A stretch of 64,000 bases of DNA, from NCBI GenBank assembly GCA_963799365.1, contig CAWCWV010000004.1, forward strand, positions 8,544 to 72,543, read 5' to 3'. The position numbers and the translations under genes are program-made. This document shows positions 18,300 to 27,278 of this stretch, one piece after another (position 1 is the first letter of the stretch; each line of letters begins with the position of its first letter). The notes beneath the pieces are model-generated. The model was not told where the DNA came from. It saw only the letters and a list, made by a program, of their open reading frames with translations, and did not search any database. Source of the DNA: Marinirhabdus sp963799365 (lineage in GTDB: Bacteria; Bacteroidota; Bacteroidia; Flavobacteriales; Flavobacteriaceae).

Positions 18300-19379
18300 A
18301 TCTGAGTAATCCTCACGTGCCGAAAATCCTCCAAGACCTTTATAAAGTCCAATTTTAGTCAACTTTTTTTCTGAAAAATTTTCTTGTTTACAGCTAGGAA
18401 CAATTCCTTTTTCTTTCAGTTTTTTAGCGAGATATTTCTGTTCATATTGACCTGGGGTTGGGATAAAAAAAGCAGGTTTGTTTAATACTGCCAGATCCAT
18501 AATGGTTGTGTAGCCAGAGCGGGAAACCACTAACTCACTTTGGTTAATGAGCATTTCCAAGCCCTGCGTTTCAAGATAATTATAAACAGTTATACCTTTT
18601 ATAATTTGCATAGTTTTTTCTTCGCATACCTTTCCTTGCACCAAAGCCACTTTTTTTTCACTATTTCTGAAGATTTTTAGTAATTTTTCTTCCAAAATAG
18701 TTCGTTGAGGTTCGGGGCCAGATAGCAAACACAATACATCAAACTTTTTTGGGAGTTCTTTTTGGGACATCCTGCTTAAAGGGCCAATATATTTTATGCG
18801 TAGTTTGGTGCTAGTCAAATGACCTAATTTTCCGCTCAGATTTATTCCTCCTGCTACATCCGGAACCCAGCATTCCGTAAAGTTTTTAATAATGCTTTGG
18901 TGCATTTTACTGCTGAAATAGGAGGTGTTTCCAGATAGTACATTTAATTGATGCGTTATAAATACCGAAGGCAACTTTTGGCTTAAAATACCCATTCGGT
19001 TATCGCTTATGATCCCCTGGATTTTATCTTCTGCTACTAAGTTTTTAACGATTTTTTTTTCGGCTTGAATCGTTTTTAAAATGTGTGGCAATTTCAGTAA
19101 AAGTTTCCATTTTAAGAAGTTTCCGTTTTTAGCATAACTAACATCGTAGGCTGGAAGTTCTATACTTTCAAGTGCTGGAAATTCTTTTTTCAGTAATAAA
19201 AGTGCAGCACCATCGCTCCCTAACAATATATTGTAATTGCTTTTCAGCAAAGAGCGGATGATAGGAATGCATCTTGTGGCGTGTCCCAAACCCCAATGCA
19301 ATGGTGCGACGAGTATAGTTTTTGTAGGTTTCAGCTGAAATTTAAGGTTGCATTTATGTGTTTCAATGTAAAAAAACAA
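18273..19379 (-). CDS. MurG-like glycosyltransferase
   Basis: A protein of about 350-368 residues with the two-domain GT-B look of MurG-type transferases. The N-terminal acceptor loop HWGLGHATRCIPII is near residue 28, and the donor-site region near residue 285 reads VVSRSGYTTIMDLA. Homologues usually begin just before ILVAPLHWGLGH, near residue 20 here. No ATG exists in that part of the frame, so the start is uncertain (TTG at 19379 or an undetected codon nearer 19320). It is not expected to be MurG itself because the cell-wall gene context is absent; the sugar and acceptor are unknown. Confidence 0.8.
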   Translation of the reverse strand: MFFYIETHKCNLKFQLKPTKTILVAPLHWGLGHATRCIPIIRSLLKSNYNILLGSDGAALLLLKKEFPALESIELPAYDVSYAKNGNFLKWKLLLKLPHILKTIQAEKKIVKNLVAEDKIQGIISDNRMGILSQKLPSVFITHQLNVLSGNTSYFSSKMHQSIIKNFTECWVPDVAGGINLSGKLGHLTSTKLRIKYIGPLSRMSQKELPKKFDVLCLLSGPEPQRTILEEKLLKIFRNSEKKVALVQGKVCEEKTMQIIKGITVYNYLETQGLEMLINQSELVVSRSGYTTIMDLAVLNKPAFFIPTPGQYEQKYLAKKLKEKGIVPSCKQENFSEKKLTKIGLYKGLGGFSAREDYSDLFGLFEGK

Positions 19380-19662
19380 AAGTAACTAGAATTCTCCTGA
19401 GTTATATTTCCTTAATTTTACCAAATAATTAAAAATTGAGGTTTTACCCCGACCCTAAAGGGAGCCATCAATGTTGAAGGTAACTTCTATAGAAAACGTA
19501 CTGTATAATTTTGCTTTTAACGAGGCACAATATTTTCTCTATAGATAGAAGAAGAATCCTAAGTAAGGCATTTTCATTTTAAGCCATTTCATTGAGATTT
19601 CCTATAGGGCTAGGGTAAAAATCGATGAAATGACTCAAAATATAATTGAAATTAAAAATTCT

Positions 19663-20343
19663 GTGGGTAGTAAAAATAAATTAAAACGCTTTAGAGAAAA
19701 CGAAACTTTCGACAATGTTGTACAACCAACAAGAGCAGAGGTGACAGACGGAATTTTCAGCTTAAAAGGAAAATGGAAAAAAGATTTTTTTAAAAATGAA
19801 AATCCGTTGGTGTTGGAATTGGGCTGTGGTAAAGGAGAATATTCTGTAAACCTGGCGCGTAAATATCCCAACAAAAATTTCTTGGGAATAGATATTAAAG
19901 GGGCTCGTTTCTGGAGGGGTGCTAAAACTGCTTTGGAAGAAGGAATGGGGAATGTAGGGTTTTTACGCACCCAAATAGAGTTGGTCAATTTTCTCTTTGC
20001 CGAAAATGAAGTGGATGAAATATGGATTACTTTCCCAGATCCACAAATTAAGTACAAGCGTACCAAACACCGTTTGACCAATCAGGAATTTTTGGAGAAG
20101 TACAAGCGCATCCTAAAACCAGAAGGTGTAGTTCACTTAAAAACCGATAGCGAGTTCATGCATGGGTATACTTTAGGACTTTTGCATGGCCTGGATGAAG
20201 ACATTGAATACGCCCACCACGATGTCTATGGGAACTCACATTCGCCGGAGGAAGTTATCTCCATCCAAACATTTTATGAGAGCCAGTATCTTGAAGTAGC
20301 TAAGAAGATTACCTACATCCGATTTAAATTCCGAAACAAATAA
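19663..20343 (+). CDS. trmB: tRNA (guanine(46)-N7)-methyltransferase
   Basis: A 226-residue SAM-dependent methyltransferase that makes m7G46 in tRNA. The SAM motif LELGCGKGEYSVNLA and the family signature DEIWITFPDPQIKYK are present, followed by HRLTNQEFL and a C-terminal TFYESQYL. I chose the GTG at 19663, giving (M)GSKNKLKRFRENETF, because homologues begin with exactly this segment. An ATG 11 codons upstream (19630) is in frame but adds an unusual extension. A plus-strand operon with the LysE and ATL genes is likely, since gaps are 30 bp and 1 bp. Confidence 0.92.
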   Translation: MGSKNKLKRFRENETFDNVVQPTRAEVTDGIFSLKGKWKKDFFKNENPLVLELGCGKGEYSVNLARKYPNKNFLGIDIKGARFWRGAKTALEEGMGNVGFLRTQIELVNFLFAENEVDEIWITFPDPQIKYKRTKHRLTNQEFLEKYKRILKPEGVVHLKTDSEFMHGYTLGLLHGLDEDIEYAHHDVYGNSHSPEEVISIQTFYESQYLEVAKKITYIRFKFRNK

Positions 20344-20373
20344 TTGTATATTGACGGAGCAAACCAACCCTGA

Positions 20374-21003
20374 ATGTCGGTATTTTTAAATTTTTTTATT
20401 GGTTTTATAGCAGCGCTTATTGGTGTAGTTCCGCCCGGATTGCTCAATATGTATGCAGCTAAAGTAAGTGTAACCGAGGGACGTAAGCGGGCTTTAATGT
20501 TTTCTTTAGGGGTTTCTGTAACTGTGATGTTACAAACCTACATAGCACTAATTTTTGCTCGATTTTTAGATATGCATCCGGAGTATGTAGATATGCTTCA
20601 AAAAGTAGGATTAGGGATATTTATTTGCCTTACCATTTATTTCTTTTTTATCGCAAAAGATACACGCAGGGAAATGCCAGAAGGTATGGAGGCACATTCA
20701 AAAACAAACCGATTCTTTTCAGGAATGCTGTTAGCGTTGCTCAATTTGTTGCCTTTGCCGTATTGGCTGTACATAAGTATTACGTTTGCAGGTTTTGGTT
20801 GGTTCAGCTTTGGGCAGTTAGAACTTTTGGCTGCCGTTTTAGCTTCTGGAATGGGTACGTTTATAATGTTAATTATGTATGTGTGGTTTTTCGGAAAAAA
20901 ACATAGGCCAGAAAAGAAAGGAGTTAATATGAATTATATCATTGGCCTCATTACAGCAATTATTTCTGCCATTACTTTTTTTAAAATATTTAACGATTTT
21001 TAA
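20374..21003 (+). CDS. LysE family amino-acid exporter
   Basis: A 209-residue inner-membrane protein with about six transmembrane helices, matching the LysE/RhtB family of small-molecule exporters. The N-terminal GVVPPGLLNMYAAKVSVTEG block is the family signature (usually G-x-x-PGP). The substrate cannot be read. The gene ends 1 bp before the ATL gene, so the two are tightly linked. Confidence 0.82.
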   Translation: MSVFLNFFIGFIAALIGVVPPGLLNMYAAKVSVTEGRKRALMFSLGVSVTVMLQTYIALIFARFLDMHPEYVDMLQKVGLGIFICLTIYFFFIAKDTRREMPEGMEAHSKTNRFFSGMLLALLNLLPLPYWLYISITFAGFGWFSFGQLELLAAVLASGMGTFIMLIMYVWFFGKKHRPEKKGVNMNYIIGLITAIISAITFFKIFNDF

Positions 21004-21004
21004 A

Positions 21005-21331
21005 ATGGGCGAGGTTAATTTTTTTGAAAAAGTTTACCGAGTTGTTGTTCAAATCCCATATGGAAGGGTAACCAGTTACGGCGCAATTGCAAAATATCTT
21101 GGCGCTGCAGGAAGTGCTAGAATGGTTGGTTGGGCAATGAATGCATCAGGAAAAAACGGGGATGTTCCTGCACACCGCGTAGTAAACCGTAAAGGCCTGC
21201 TCACAGGCAAACATCACTTTCAAGGCACCAATTTAATGCAGCAATTACTAGAAAGTGAAGGCGTAGAAGTGATTGAACATCAAATCCAGAATTTTGAAAG
21301 CCTGTTTTGGGACCCTATGAAAGAATTGTAA
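21005..21331 (+). CDS. alkyltransferase-like protein (inactive MGMT fold)
   Basis: A 108-residue single-domain MGMT-like protein. The O6-methylguanine-DNA methyltransferase motif normally PCHRV reads PAHRV here, so the methyl-accepting cysteine is replaced by Ala. The rest of the DNA-binding domain is intact (PYGRVTSYGAIAKYLG, ARMVGWAMNAS). This is the hallmark of ATL proteins, which bind alkylated bases and hand them to nucleotide excision repair. The ATG at 21005 is used; a longer open frame upstream lies inside the LysE gene. Confidence 0.88.
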   Translation: MGEVNFFEKVYRVVVQIPYGRVTSYGAIAKYLGAAGSARMVGWAMNASGKNGDVPAHRVVNRKGLLTGKHHFQGTNLMQQLLESEGVEVIEHQIQNFESLFWDPMKEL

Positions 21332-21422
21332 GGATTTTCCAAAATTTACAAATACTAAGAGATTACTTCTTATTAATTTCTGAAAATACTTATCCAACCA
21401 TAAATCATTTCAATCCATCTCT

Positions 21423-21453
21423 TTTCTATTCTGAACCTTGCGCCGTATATTTG
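21423..21453 (+). promoter_or_regulatory. candidate promoter of the mrp-nifU operon
   Basis: A -7 box TATATTTG (21446-21453) is preceded by TTTC at 21423-21426 with a 19-base spacer, close to the Bacteroidota TTTG-N19-TAnnTTTG pattern. The ATG of mrp lies 22 bp downstream. Confidence 0.5.
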
Positions 21454-21475
21454 CAACTTAGAATCAATCTTAATA

Positions 21476-22612
21476 ATGAAATTCAATAAACAAGACATTT
21501 TAAAAGCATTAGAAAGTATTTCGCTTGCTGGAGAAGGAAAAAATATGGTGGAGAGTGGAGCCGTACTTAACGTAATCACTTTTGCAGATGAGGTGGTTGT
21601 AGATATAAAAATGACCACACCCGCTTTGCACATAAAAAAACGGGCAGAACAGGACATCATTGCTATCATTCAGGAAAAAGTTTCTAAAGATGCTCAGGTA
21701 AAAGTGAATATCAAAGTAGAAGCCCCCGAAAAAGAAAACGCCAATTTAATAAAAGGAAAACCAGTGCCAGGCATTAAGAATATTATTGCGGTGGCATCAG
21801 GGAAAGGAGGAGTAGGCAAATCTACTGTTACTGCCAATCTTGCAGTGACCTTGGCAAAAATGGGCTTTAAAGTTGGGGTGTTGGATGCCGATATTTACGG
21901 ACCATCCATTCCATTAATGTTCGATGTTTTTAATGAACGTCCCTTGTCTATAAACGTCGATGGAAAAAGTAAAATGAAACCTGTAGAAAATCACGGCGTA
22001 AAAGTACTTTCCATTGGCTTCTTTACAAAACCCAATCAGGCAGTTATCTGGAGAGGTCCTATGGCTTCAAAAGCATTAAATCAATTAATTTTTGATGCAG
22101 CTTGGGGCGAATTAGATTTTATGTTGTTGGATTTACCACCCGGAACGGGAGATATTCACTTAAGTATTATGCAATCCTTGCCTATAACAGGCGCTGTTAT
22201 TGTAAGTACACCTCAAACGGTGGCTTTGGCAGATGCCAGAAAGGGAATAGCCATGTTCCAGCAAGAAAATATACAGGTGCCAGTTTTGGGAGTGATTGAA
22301 AATATGTCGTATTTCACACCTGAAGAATTACCAGAAAATAAATATTATATCTTCGGAAATGGAGGGGCTAAAAATCTAGCAGAAGACCTTGAAGTACCTT
22401 TTTTAGGTGAAATACCATTGGTGCAAAGCATCCGTGAAGCAGGAGATGTAGGACGTCCAGCAGCCTTGCAAACCGCATCACCTATAGAAGGTGCTTTTGA
22501 AGAAATTACCAGAAATGTAGTTTCAGAAACCGTAAAAAGAAATGACAACTTGCCACCAACCGAAGCCATTAAAATAACAACAATGGCTGGCTGTAGCGCC
22601 GTTAAAAAATAA
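21476..22612 (+). CDS. Mrp/NBP35 family ATP-binding Fe-S carrier protein
   Basis: A 378-residue P-loop ATPase of the Mrp/ApbC family, which carries and transfers Fe-S clusters. A DUF59 (MIP18-like) domain spans about residues 1-90. The deviant Walker A ASGKGGVGKSTVTANLA is near 107-123, followed by a DADIYGPSIP switch and DLPPGTGD. The CxxC that binds the bridging cluster in E. coli Mrp is not at its usual place, where ENMSYFTPEELPENKYYIFG is found instead; I recall this in other Bacteroidota. The NifU-type scaffold gene follows by 3 bp, consistent with a joint role in cluster assembly. Confidence 0.92.
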   Translation: MKFNKQDILKALESISLAGEGKNMVESGAVLNVITFADEVVVDIKMTTPALHIKKRAEQDIIAIIQEKVSKDAQVKVNIKVEAPEKENANLIKGKPVPGIKNIIAVASGKGGVGKSTVTANLAVTLAKMGFKVGVLDADIYGPSIPLMFDVFNERPLSINVDGKSKMKPVENHGVKVLSIGFFTKPNQAVIWRGPMASKALNQLIFDAAWGELDFMLLDLPPGTGDIHLSIMQSLPITGAVIVSTPQTVALADARKGIAMFQQENIQVPVLGVIENMSYFTPEELPENKYYIFGNGGAKNLAEDLEVPFLGEIPLVQSIREAGDVGRPAALQTASPIEGAFEEITRNVVSETVKRNDNLPPTEAIKITTMAGCSAVKK

Positions 22613-22615
22613 ATT

Positions 22616-22858
22616 ATGGAAATACTCACATTAAACGATAAAATTGAAGCTGCCTTAGAAGAAATACGTCCTTTTCTACAGAGTGATGGAGGGGATATTA
22701 AATTACTTTCCGTTGAAAATGAAAAAATTGTAAGGGTACAATTGCAAGGAGCTTGTGTGGGGTGTTCTGTAAATCAAATGACCCTAAAGAGTGGTGTTGA
22801 GATGACCATAAAAAAATATGCGCCGCAAATAGAAAAAGTAATTAACGTAGAAGGGTAA
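22616..22858 (+). CDS. NifU C-terminal domain Fe-S scaffold protein
   Basis: An 80-residue stand-alone NifU-like (Nfu) domain. The cluster-binding ACVGCSVNQMTLK carries the CxxC pair near residues 44-47, and the LQSDGGDIKLLSV segment precedes it. Such proteins hold a 4Fe-4S cluster and deliver it to apo-enzymes. It follows mrp by 3 bp in the same operon. Confidence 0.92.
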   Translation: MEILTLNDKIEAALEEIRPFLQSDGGDIKLLSVENEKIVRVQLQGACVGCSVNQMTLKSGVEMTIKKYAPQIEKVINVEG

Positions 22859-22904
22859 ATTGAATAAAATAATATGACCGCTGCATACTGAGCGGAGTCT
22901 AAAT

Positions 22905-23957
22905 ATGATAAAAACCGATATACTTATTATTGGCGCAGGACCAACAGGATTATTTACTGTCTTTGAAGCAGGCTTACTAAAACTAAAATGCCATTTAATT
23001 GATGCCTTACCGCAAGCTGGCGGACAATGTTCCGAAATTTATCCCAAAAAGCCCATTTACGACATACCCGCCTTTCCTGAAATTTTAGCAGGTGATTTGG
23101 TGTCTAATTTGATGAAACAAATTGAGCCATTCCAACCAGGATTTACTTTAGGCGAGCGCGCACAAACTATTGAAAAGTTAGAAGATGGTACTTTTGTTGT
23201 AACTACTAATAAAGGTACAAAACACAACGCACCTATAGTTGCCATTGCTGGGGGACTGGGAAGTTTTGAGCCGCGAAAACCACCAATTACTAATATTTCA
23301 GAATTTGAAGATAAAGGGGTTGAGTATATTATTAGAGATCCCGAATTTTACCGAAATAAAAAAGTAATTATCGCAGGTGGTGGAGATAGCGCCTTAGATT
23401 GGAGTATTTTCCTCACCGATATAGCCGAAAGCGTTGCCTTAGTACATCGTAGAAATGAATTCAGAGGTGCATTAGACTCAGTTGAAAAAGTACAGGAATT
23501 AAAAAACGCAGGTAAAATTGAATTAATTACCCCGGCCGAAATTATAGGAATTGTTGGTGAAACCCAGGTAGAAGGAGTTTCCATTAAAAGAGGTGCCGAA
23601 GTTTTTAATAAAGCATGCGATCATTTTATTCCTTTGTTCGGTCTAGCGCCAAAATTAGGACCCATAGCAGACTGGGGACTGGAGATTGAAAAGAACGCTA
23701 TTAAAGTAGATAATACTTTAGATTACCAAACCAACATACCTGGTATTTACGCCATTGGTGATGTAAATACCTACCCTGGAAAGCTGAAACTGATTTTATG
23801 TGGTTTCCACGAAGCAACATTAATGTGTCAAAGTGCGTACCAGCGTATTTTTCCAGACAAGCGCTACGTTATGAAATATACAACTGTTGGTGGCGTAGAA
23901 GGGTTTGACGGAAGTAAAAAAGAAGCCCCAAAAGCCGTTGTGAAATCAATTAATTAG
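22905..23957 (+). CDS. ferredoxin--NADP reductase type 2 (FAD/NAD(P)-dependent oxidoreductase)
   Basis: A 350-residue thioredoxin reductase-like ferredoxin-NADP reductase. The FAD motif IGAGPTGLFTVFEAG is at residues 7-21 and the NADP motif IIAGGGDSALDW near 150. There is no CxxC redox pair between them, which excludes thioredoxin reductase, and the late FAD motif IYAIGDVNTYPGKLKL is present. A 2Fe-2S ferredoxin gene follows 56 bp downstream and is its probable partner. Confidence 0.9.
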   Translation: MIKTDILIIGAGPTGLFTVFEAGLLKLKCHLIDALPQAGGQCSEIYPKKPIYDIPAFPEILAGDLVSNLMKQIEPFQPGFTLGERAQTIEKLEDGTFVVTTNKGTKHNAPIVAIAGGLGSFEPRKPPITNISEFEDKGVEYIIRDPEFYRNKKVIIAGGGDSALDWSIFLTDIAESVALVHRRNEFRGALDSVEKVQELKNAGKIELITPAEIIGIVGETQVEGVSIKRGAEVFNKACDHFIPLFGLAPKLGPIADWGLEIEKNAIKVDNTLDYQTNIPGIYAIGDVNTYPGKLKLILCGFHEATLMCQSAYQRIFPDKRYVMKYTTVGGVEGFDGSKKEAPKAVVKSIN

Positions 23958-24013
23958 TAGAAAAGTGTCCCCTTGAGGCGATTTTAGGGGTGTTTTAGCC
24001 TGAGTTTAAGGAA

Positions 24014-24346
24014 ATGCAAGACATAACCATACATATCACAGACCGTAACGGCAAAACTCATGAAGTTCTCGCCCCAACCGATATAAATATGAACCTCATG
24101 GAAGTGATTCGTTCTTATGAATTGGCCGAAGAAGGAACTATTGGAGTTTGCGGTGGTATGGCGATGTGCGCCTCTTGCCAGTGCTATATTGAAAGCGAAC
24201 ACGAACTCCCTGAGATGGGCTATGATGAAGATGCCATGCTAGCCGAAGCTTTTCACGTGCAAAACAATAGCCGATTAGGTTGCCAAATTTTTATGGCTGA
24301 AAATTTAGATGGATTAAAAGTTGTGCTTGCTCCTTCTGAAGATTAA
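24014..24346 (+). CDS. adrenodoxin-type 2Fe-2S ferredoxin
   Basis: A 110-residue ferredoxin. Cluster ligands are visible as C-x5-C-x2-C (VCGGMAMCASCQC) near residues 44-54 and a fourth Cys in RLGCQIF near residue 90, as in vertebrate/bacterial-type adrenodoxins. It follows the reductase gene and overlaps the convergent SGNH hydrolase gene by four bases. Its electron acceptor is unknown. Confidence 0.92.
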   Translation: MQDITIHITDRNGKTHEVLAPTDINMNLMEVIRSYELAEEGTIGVCGGMAMCASCQCYIESEHELPEMGYDEDAMLAEAFHVQNNSRLGCQIFMAENLDGLKVVLAPSED

Positions 24347-25050
24347 TCTACCACTAGTATTGCTTTGGTAAATAGTCTATCCACAAACAATTTATATGCT
24401 TTTCCAGAAGGATGTAACCCATCATTCGCTACCAATTCTGGATTAGCTACACCTTGTCTGGTGATGTCTGTAATATTTTGAAAAGCCACCCCTTTTTGTG
24501 CCGCTTCTTGTTCAGCAAAGGCATTGTAGCGGTCTATTTCATCTGAAATTTGTTGTGCGTTGCCACTATTCTGTCCAAAAGGCGTAAAGGCATAATCTGG
24601 AATAGAAACTATGATAACACTGTTTTTGTCGCCTTTTGCAAAAGCAATCGCCATATCCAATAATCTAGGAAACTCTTCTTCATATACTGAAAATGGCTTT
24701 CCTTGAAATTGATTGTTCACCCCAATCAGCAATGTCACTAGATCATAATCCATGGTAGGATTCTGGTTTTCGATAGCATCCAATAAATCAGTGGTGGTCC
24801 AGCCTGTTCGCGCAATTATTTTATAAGTACCTGCATCATTTAAACTTTTACCTAACGAATCTTGCAGTTGAAATGGAAAGTTTTGGGTGGCTGAAACACT
24901 TTCACCTATGGTATAACTATCTCCAAGGGCCAAATAGGTAAAGCTGCTTTCTTTGGCAGGAGTGTCTTTGTTTTCTTCGGAATTTGAGCACGATAAAAAT
25001 CCTAAGAGTATAAAAAGTGGTAAAACGTAAATAGCGAGTAATGCTTTCAT
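24343..25050 (-). CDS. SGNH/GDSL-type esterase lipoprotein
   Basis: A 235-residue predicted lipoprotein, with lipobox GFLSC near residue 21. The SGNH hydrolase blocks are intact: GDSYTIGE with the nucleophile Ser near 46, GVNNQF with the Asn, and DGLHPSGKAY with the Asp-x-x-His pair. Such enzymes cleave acyl esters of lipids or glycans; the substrate is unknown. The next gene on the strand, a metallophosphoesterase, lies 17 bp upstream, so they are probably cotranscribed. Confidence 0.9.
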   Translation of the reverse strand: MKALLAIYVLPLFILLGFLSCSNSEENKDTPAKESSFTYLALGDSYTIGESVSATQNFPFQLQDSLGKSLNDAGTYKIIARTGWTTTDLLDAIENQNPTMDYDLVTLLIGVNNQFQGKPFSVYEEEFPRLLDMAIAFAKGDKNSVIIVSIPDYAFTPFGQNSGNAQQISDEIDRYNAFAEQEAAQKGVAFQNITDITRQGVANPELVANDGLHPSGKAYKLFVDRLFTKAILVVD

Positions 25051-25067
25051 ACATAAAAATACGCAAG

Positions 25068-25970
25068 TTATTGTGATTCGGTTTTATAATCTATCAGTTT
25101 TTGTGGTCCTTCCAAGAGTCTTTTTATCACTTTTAGCGTTCCATCTTCGGTGGTAGCGATCTGCCATTTTATAAGTGAGATAGCGCCATTTTCAATTTCT
25201 AATCCGGTAATACTTCTGGGGTGTACACAACTTCCATCGTTGAAATAGGCAATGTCGCCAGGTTCTGGAAATCGGGGACGGTGGGTATGCCCAGTGATAG
25301 TAAACAGATTTTTATTTTTAATAATCCACTTTTTGGTGCGGCGCTCTACTTTAATGAGTTCCCGATAGTTTTTTGCGGGACTTGTAGGATCTCCGATACC
25401 AAAAATTTGTAGTTGTCGCCAAAGTACACGAACCATAAAACGGTTAAATTTCCAGCCTATATAATTCATCCATTCGGCTTGGTGGCCGTGTACCATAAAG
25501 ATTTCTTGTCCGTTGGATTCGTGGGTAAATAAAAGGCCTTCGGTAAACTCGACGCCTGGAAAAAGAGGTTCCTCTTTGCCAGTGACCTTGTTGAAATAAC
25601 TATATAAATGTTTTTCAACAAAACGTTTGTTTTTGTAGACCATGTCGTGATTCCCTACTATGCGGTGCAGTCTATTTTCCTGAAAGAATAAGCGCATGAG
25701 ATCGAAAACATTTTGGTGTGCTTCAAAAACTTCTTTAAATTCAATATTCTCCCAAAGTTCGTCACCATCGCCCAATTCGCAATAGGTAAATCCCTCCTTA
25801 TAATAATTTTTTAAGGCATGGTAGTAAATATTTCGGTTGTTGGCAAAATCGTCTGCAAAACTATTGTCCCCTCGGTGGCAGTCACTAAAGATGATAAATC
25901 TGGAGTTGTCATTAAATATAATTCGCTTTGCAGTTTTATAAGCGTTGCTGAAACGAATGTGGGAAGACAT
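25068..25970 (-). CDS. calcineurin-like metallophosphoesterase
   Basis: A 300-residue enzyme with the full set of metallophosphoesterase motifs: SDCHRGDN (DxH) near residue 29, GDGDELW near 67, GNHDM near 101 and a C-terminal GHTHRP near 227. The N-terminal arrangement resembles UDP-2,3-diacylglucosamine hydrolase (LpxH)-like proteins, but it is longer, so a lipid role is only a possibility. It is upstream of the SGNH hydrolase on the same strand. Confidence 0.88.
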   Translation of the reverse strand: MSSHIRFSNAYKTAKRIIFNDNSRFIIFSDCHRGDNSFADDFANNRNIYYHALKNYYKEGFTYCELGDGDELWENIEFKEVFEAHQNVFDLMRLFFQENRLHRIVGNHDMVYKNKRFVEKHLYSYFNKVTGKEEPLFPGVEFTEGLLFTHESNGQEIFMVHGHQAEWMNYIGWKFNRFMVRVLWRQLQIFGIGDPTSPAKNYRELIKVERRTKKWIIKNKNLFTITGHTHRPRFPEPGDIAYFNDGSCVHPRSITGLEIENGAISLIKWQIATTEDGTLKVIKRLLEGPQKLIDYKTESQ

Positions 25971-26004
25971 AGGCTTTGTTTTATTGCTCTAAAGATACCA
26001 AAAG

Positions 26005-26031
26005 AAAAAAGCTTTCCGTAGAAAGCTTTTT
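26005..26031 (-). terminator. terminator after the acyl-CoA dehydrogenase gene
   Basis: AAAAGCTTTC-CGTA-GAAAGCTTTT forms a perfect 10-bp stem with a 4-base loop at 26007-26030, just past the dehydrogenase stop at 26053 on the minus strand. Confidence 0.75.
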
Positions 26032-26052
26032 AAAATACGATGATGTTCTTTA

Positions 26053-27231
26053 TTACTTAAAGGCGTTCAATCCTGTTATGTCCAATCCAGTAATTAATAA
26101 ATGGATGTCATGAGTACCTTCATATGTAATAACGCTTTCCAGGTTCATCATATGGCGCATAATAGAATATTCACCAGTAATTCCCATTCCGCCCAGCATT
26201 TGTCTTGCTTCACGGGCAATTGTAATGGCCATATCTACATTGTTGCGTTTTGCCATAGAAATCTGTGCAGTTGTAGCCTTGTTTTCATTTTTTAACTGCC
26301 CCAGACGTAGTGCCAGTAATTGTGCCTTTGTGATTTCAGTAATCATTTCGGCTAATTTCTTTTGTTGTAGCTGAAAAGCACCAATTGGTTTTCCAAACTG
26401 TATGCGTTCTTTCGAATACCTTAAAGCTGTATCATAACAATCCATAGCAGCTCCAATAGCACCCCAGGCAATACCATAACGAGCACTGTCCAAGCACCCT
26501 AAAGGTGCTCCTAGACCAGATTTGTTGGGCAATAAATTTTCCTTGGGAACTTTTACGTCCTGAAATATCAATTCGCCAGTTGCCGAAGCTCTTAGGGACC
26601 ATTTGTTGTGTGTTTCGGGAGTGCTAAAGCCTTCCATGCCACGTTCTACGATGAGACCGTGAATACGTCCTTGTTCATTTTTCGCCCACACTACAGCTAC
26701 ATCACAAAATGGGGAGTTAGAAATCCAAAGCTTTGCACCATTTAAAAGATAGTGATCGCCTTTGTCTTTAAAGTTGGTCACCATTCCGGCAGGGTTACTA
26801 CCATGATCTGGTTCGGTTAACCCGAAAGATCCCATCCATTCGCCAGAGGCTAATTTTGGCAAGTATTTTTTGCGTTGATCCTCATTTCCGTATTTCCAAA
26901 TAGGGTACATCACTAAAGAGGATTGTACTGAAGCCGTAGAACGAACCCCGCTATCACCACGTTCAATTTCCTGCATGATCAATCCGTAAGAAATCTGATC
27001 TAAACCTGAACCACCATATGCTACAGGAATATAAGGGCCAAAGGCACCAATTTCTGCCAATCCAGGAATGATAGATTTTGGGAACTCAGCTTTTTGGGCT
27101 GCTTCTTCAATAATTGGAGAAACATCGCGCTTTACCCAGGCTCGGGCAGCATCACGAATCAATTTGTGTTCTTCAGAAAGTAAATCGTCTATATTGTAGT
27201 AATCAGGAGCTTCGAATAAATCGGGTTTCAT
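26053..27231 (-). CDS. acyl-CoA dehydrogenase, probably glutaryl-CoA dehydrogenase
   Basis: A 392-residue flavoenzyme of the acyl-CoA dehydrogenase superfamily. The catalytic glutamate lies in VITYEGTHDIH near residue 373. The substrate-side RSTASVQSSLVM near residue 96 and FGLTEPDHGSNPAG near 134 closely follow glutaryl-CoA dehydrogenase, which oxidises and decarboxylates glutaryl-CoA in lysine/tryptophan breakdown. The family call is firm and the glutaryl specificity is likely. Single gene with its own terminator. Confidence 0.9.
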   Translation of the reverse strand: MKPDLFEAPDYYNIDDLLSEEHKLIRDAARAWVKRDVSPIIEEAAQKAEFPKSIIPGLAEIGAFGPYIPVAYGGSGLDQISYGLIMQEIERGDSGVRSTASVQSSLVMYPIWKYGNEDQRKKYLPKLASGEWMGSFGLTEPDHGSNPAGMVTNFKDKGDHYLLNGAKLWISNSPFCDVAVVWAKNEQGRIHGLIVERGMEGFSTPETHNKWSLRASATGELIFQDVKVPKENLLPNKSGLGAPLGCLDSARYGIAWGAIGAAMDCYDTALRYSKERIQFGKPIGAFQLQQKKLAEMITEITKAQLLALRLGQLKNENKATTAQISMAKRNNVDMAITIAREARQMLGGMGITGEYSIMRHMMNLESVITYEGTHDIHLLITGLDITGLNAFK

Positions 27232-27278
27232 AGTGCTTTATTTTGGATTACAAATGTAAAACTCACAAATTGAAAGTC

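Noticed and set aside
19380..19662. Small RNA or gene in the gap before trmB
   Set aside because: The gap has no convincing hairpin, open frame or conserved-looking element; a short CCCTAAAGGG palindrome alone is not enough.
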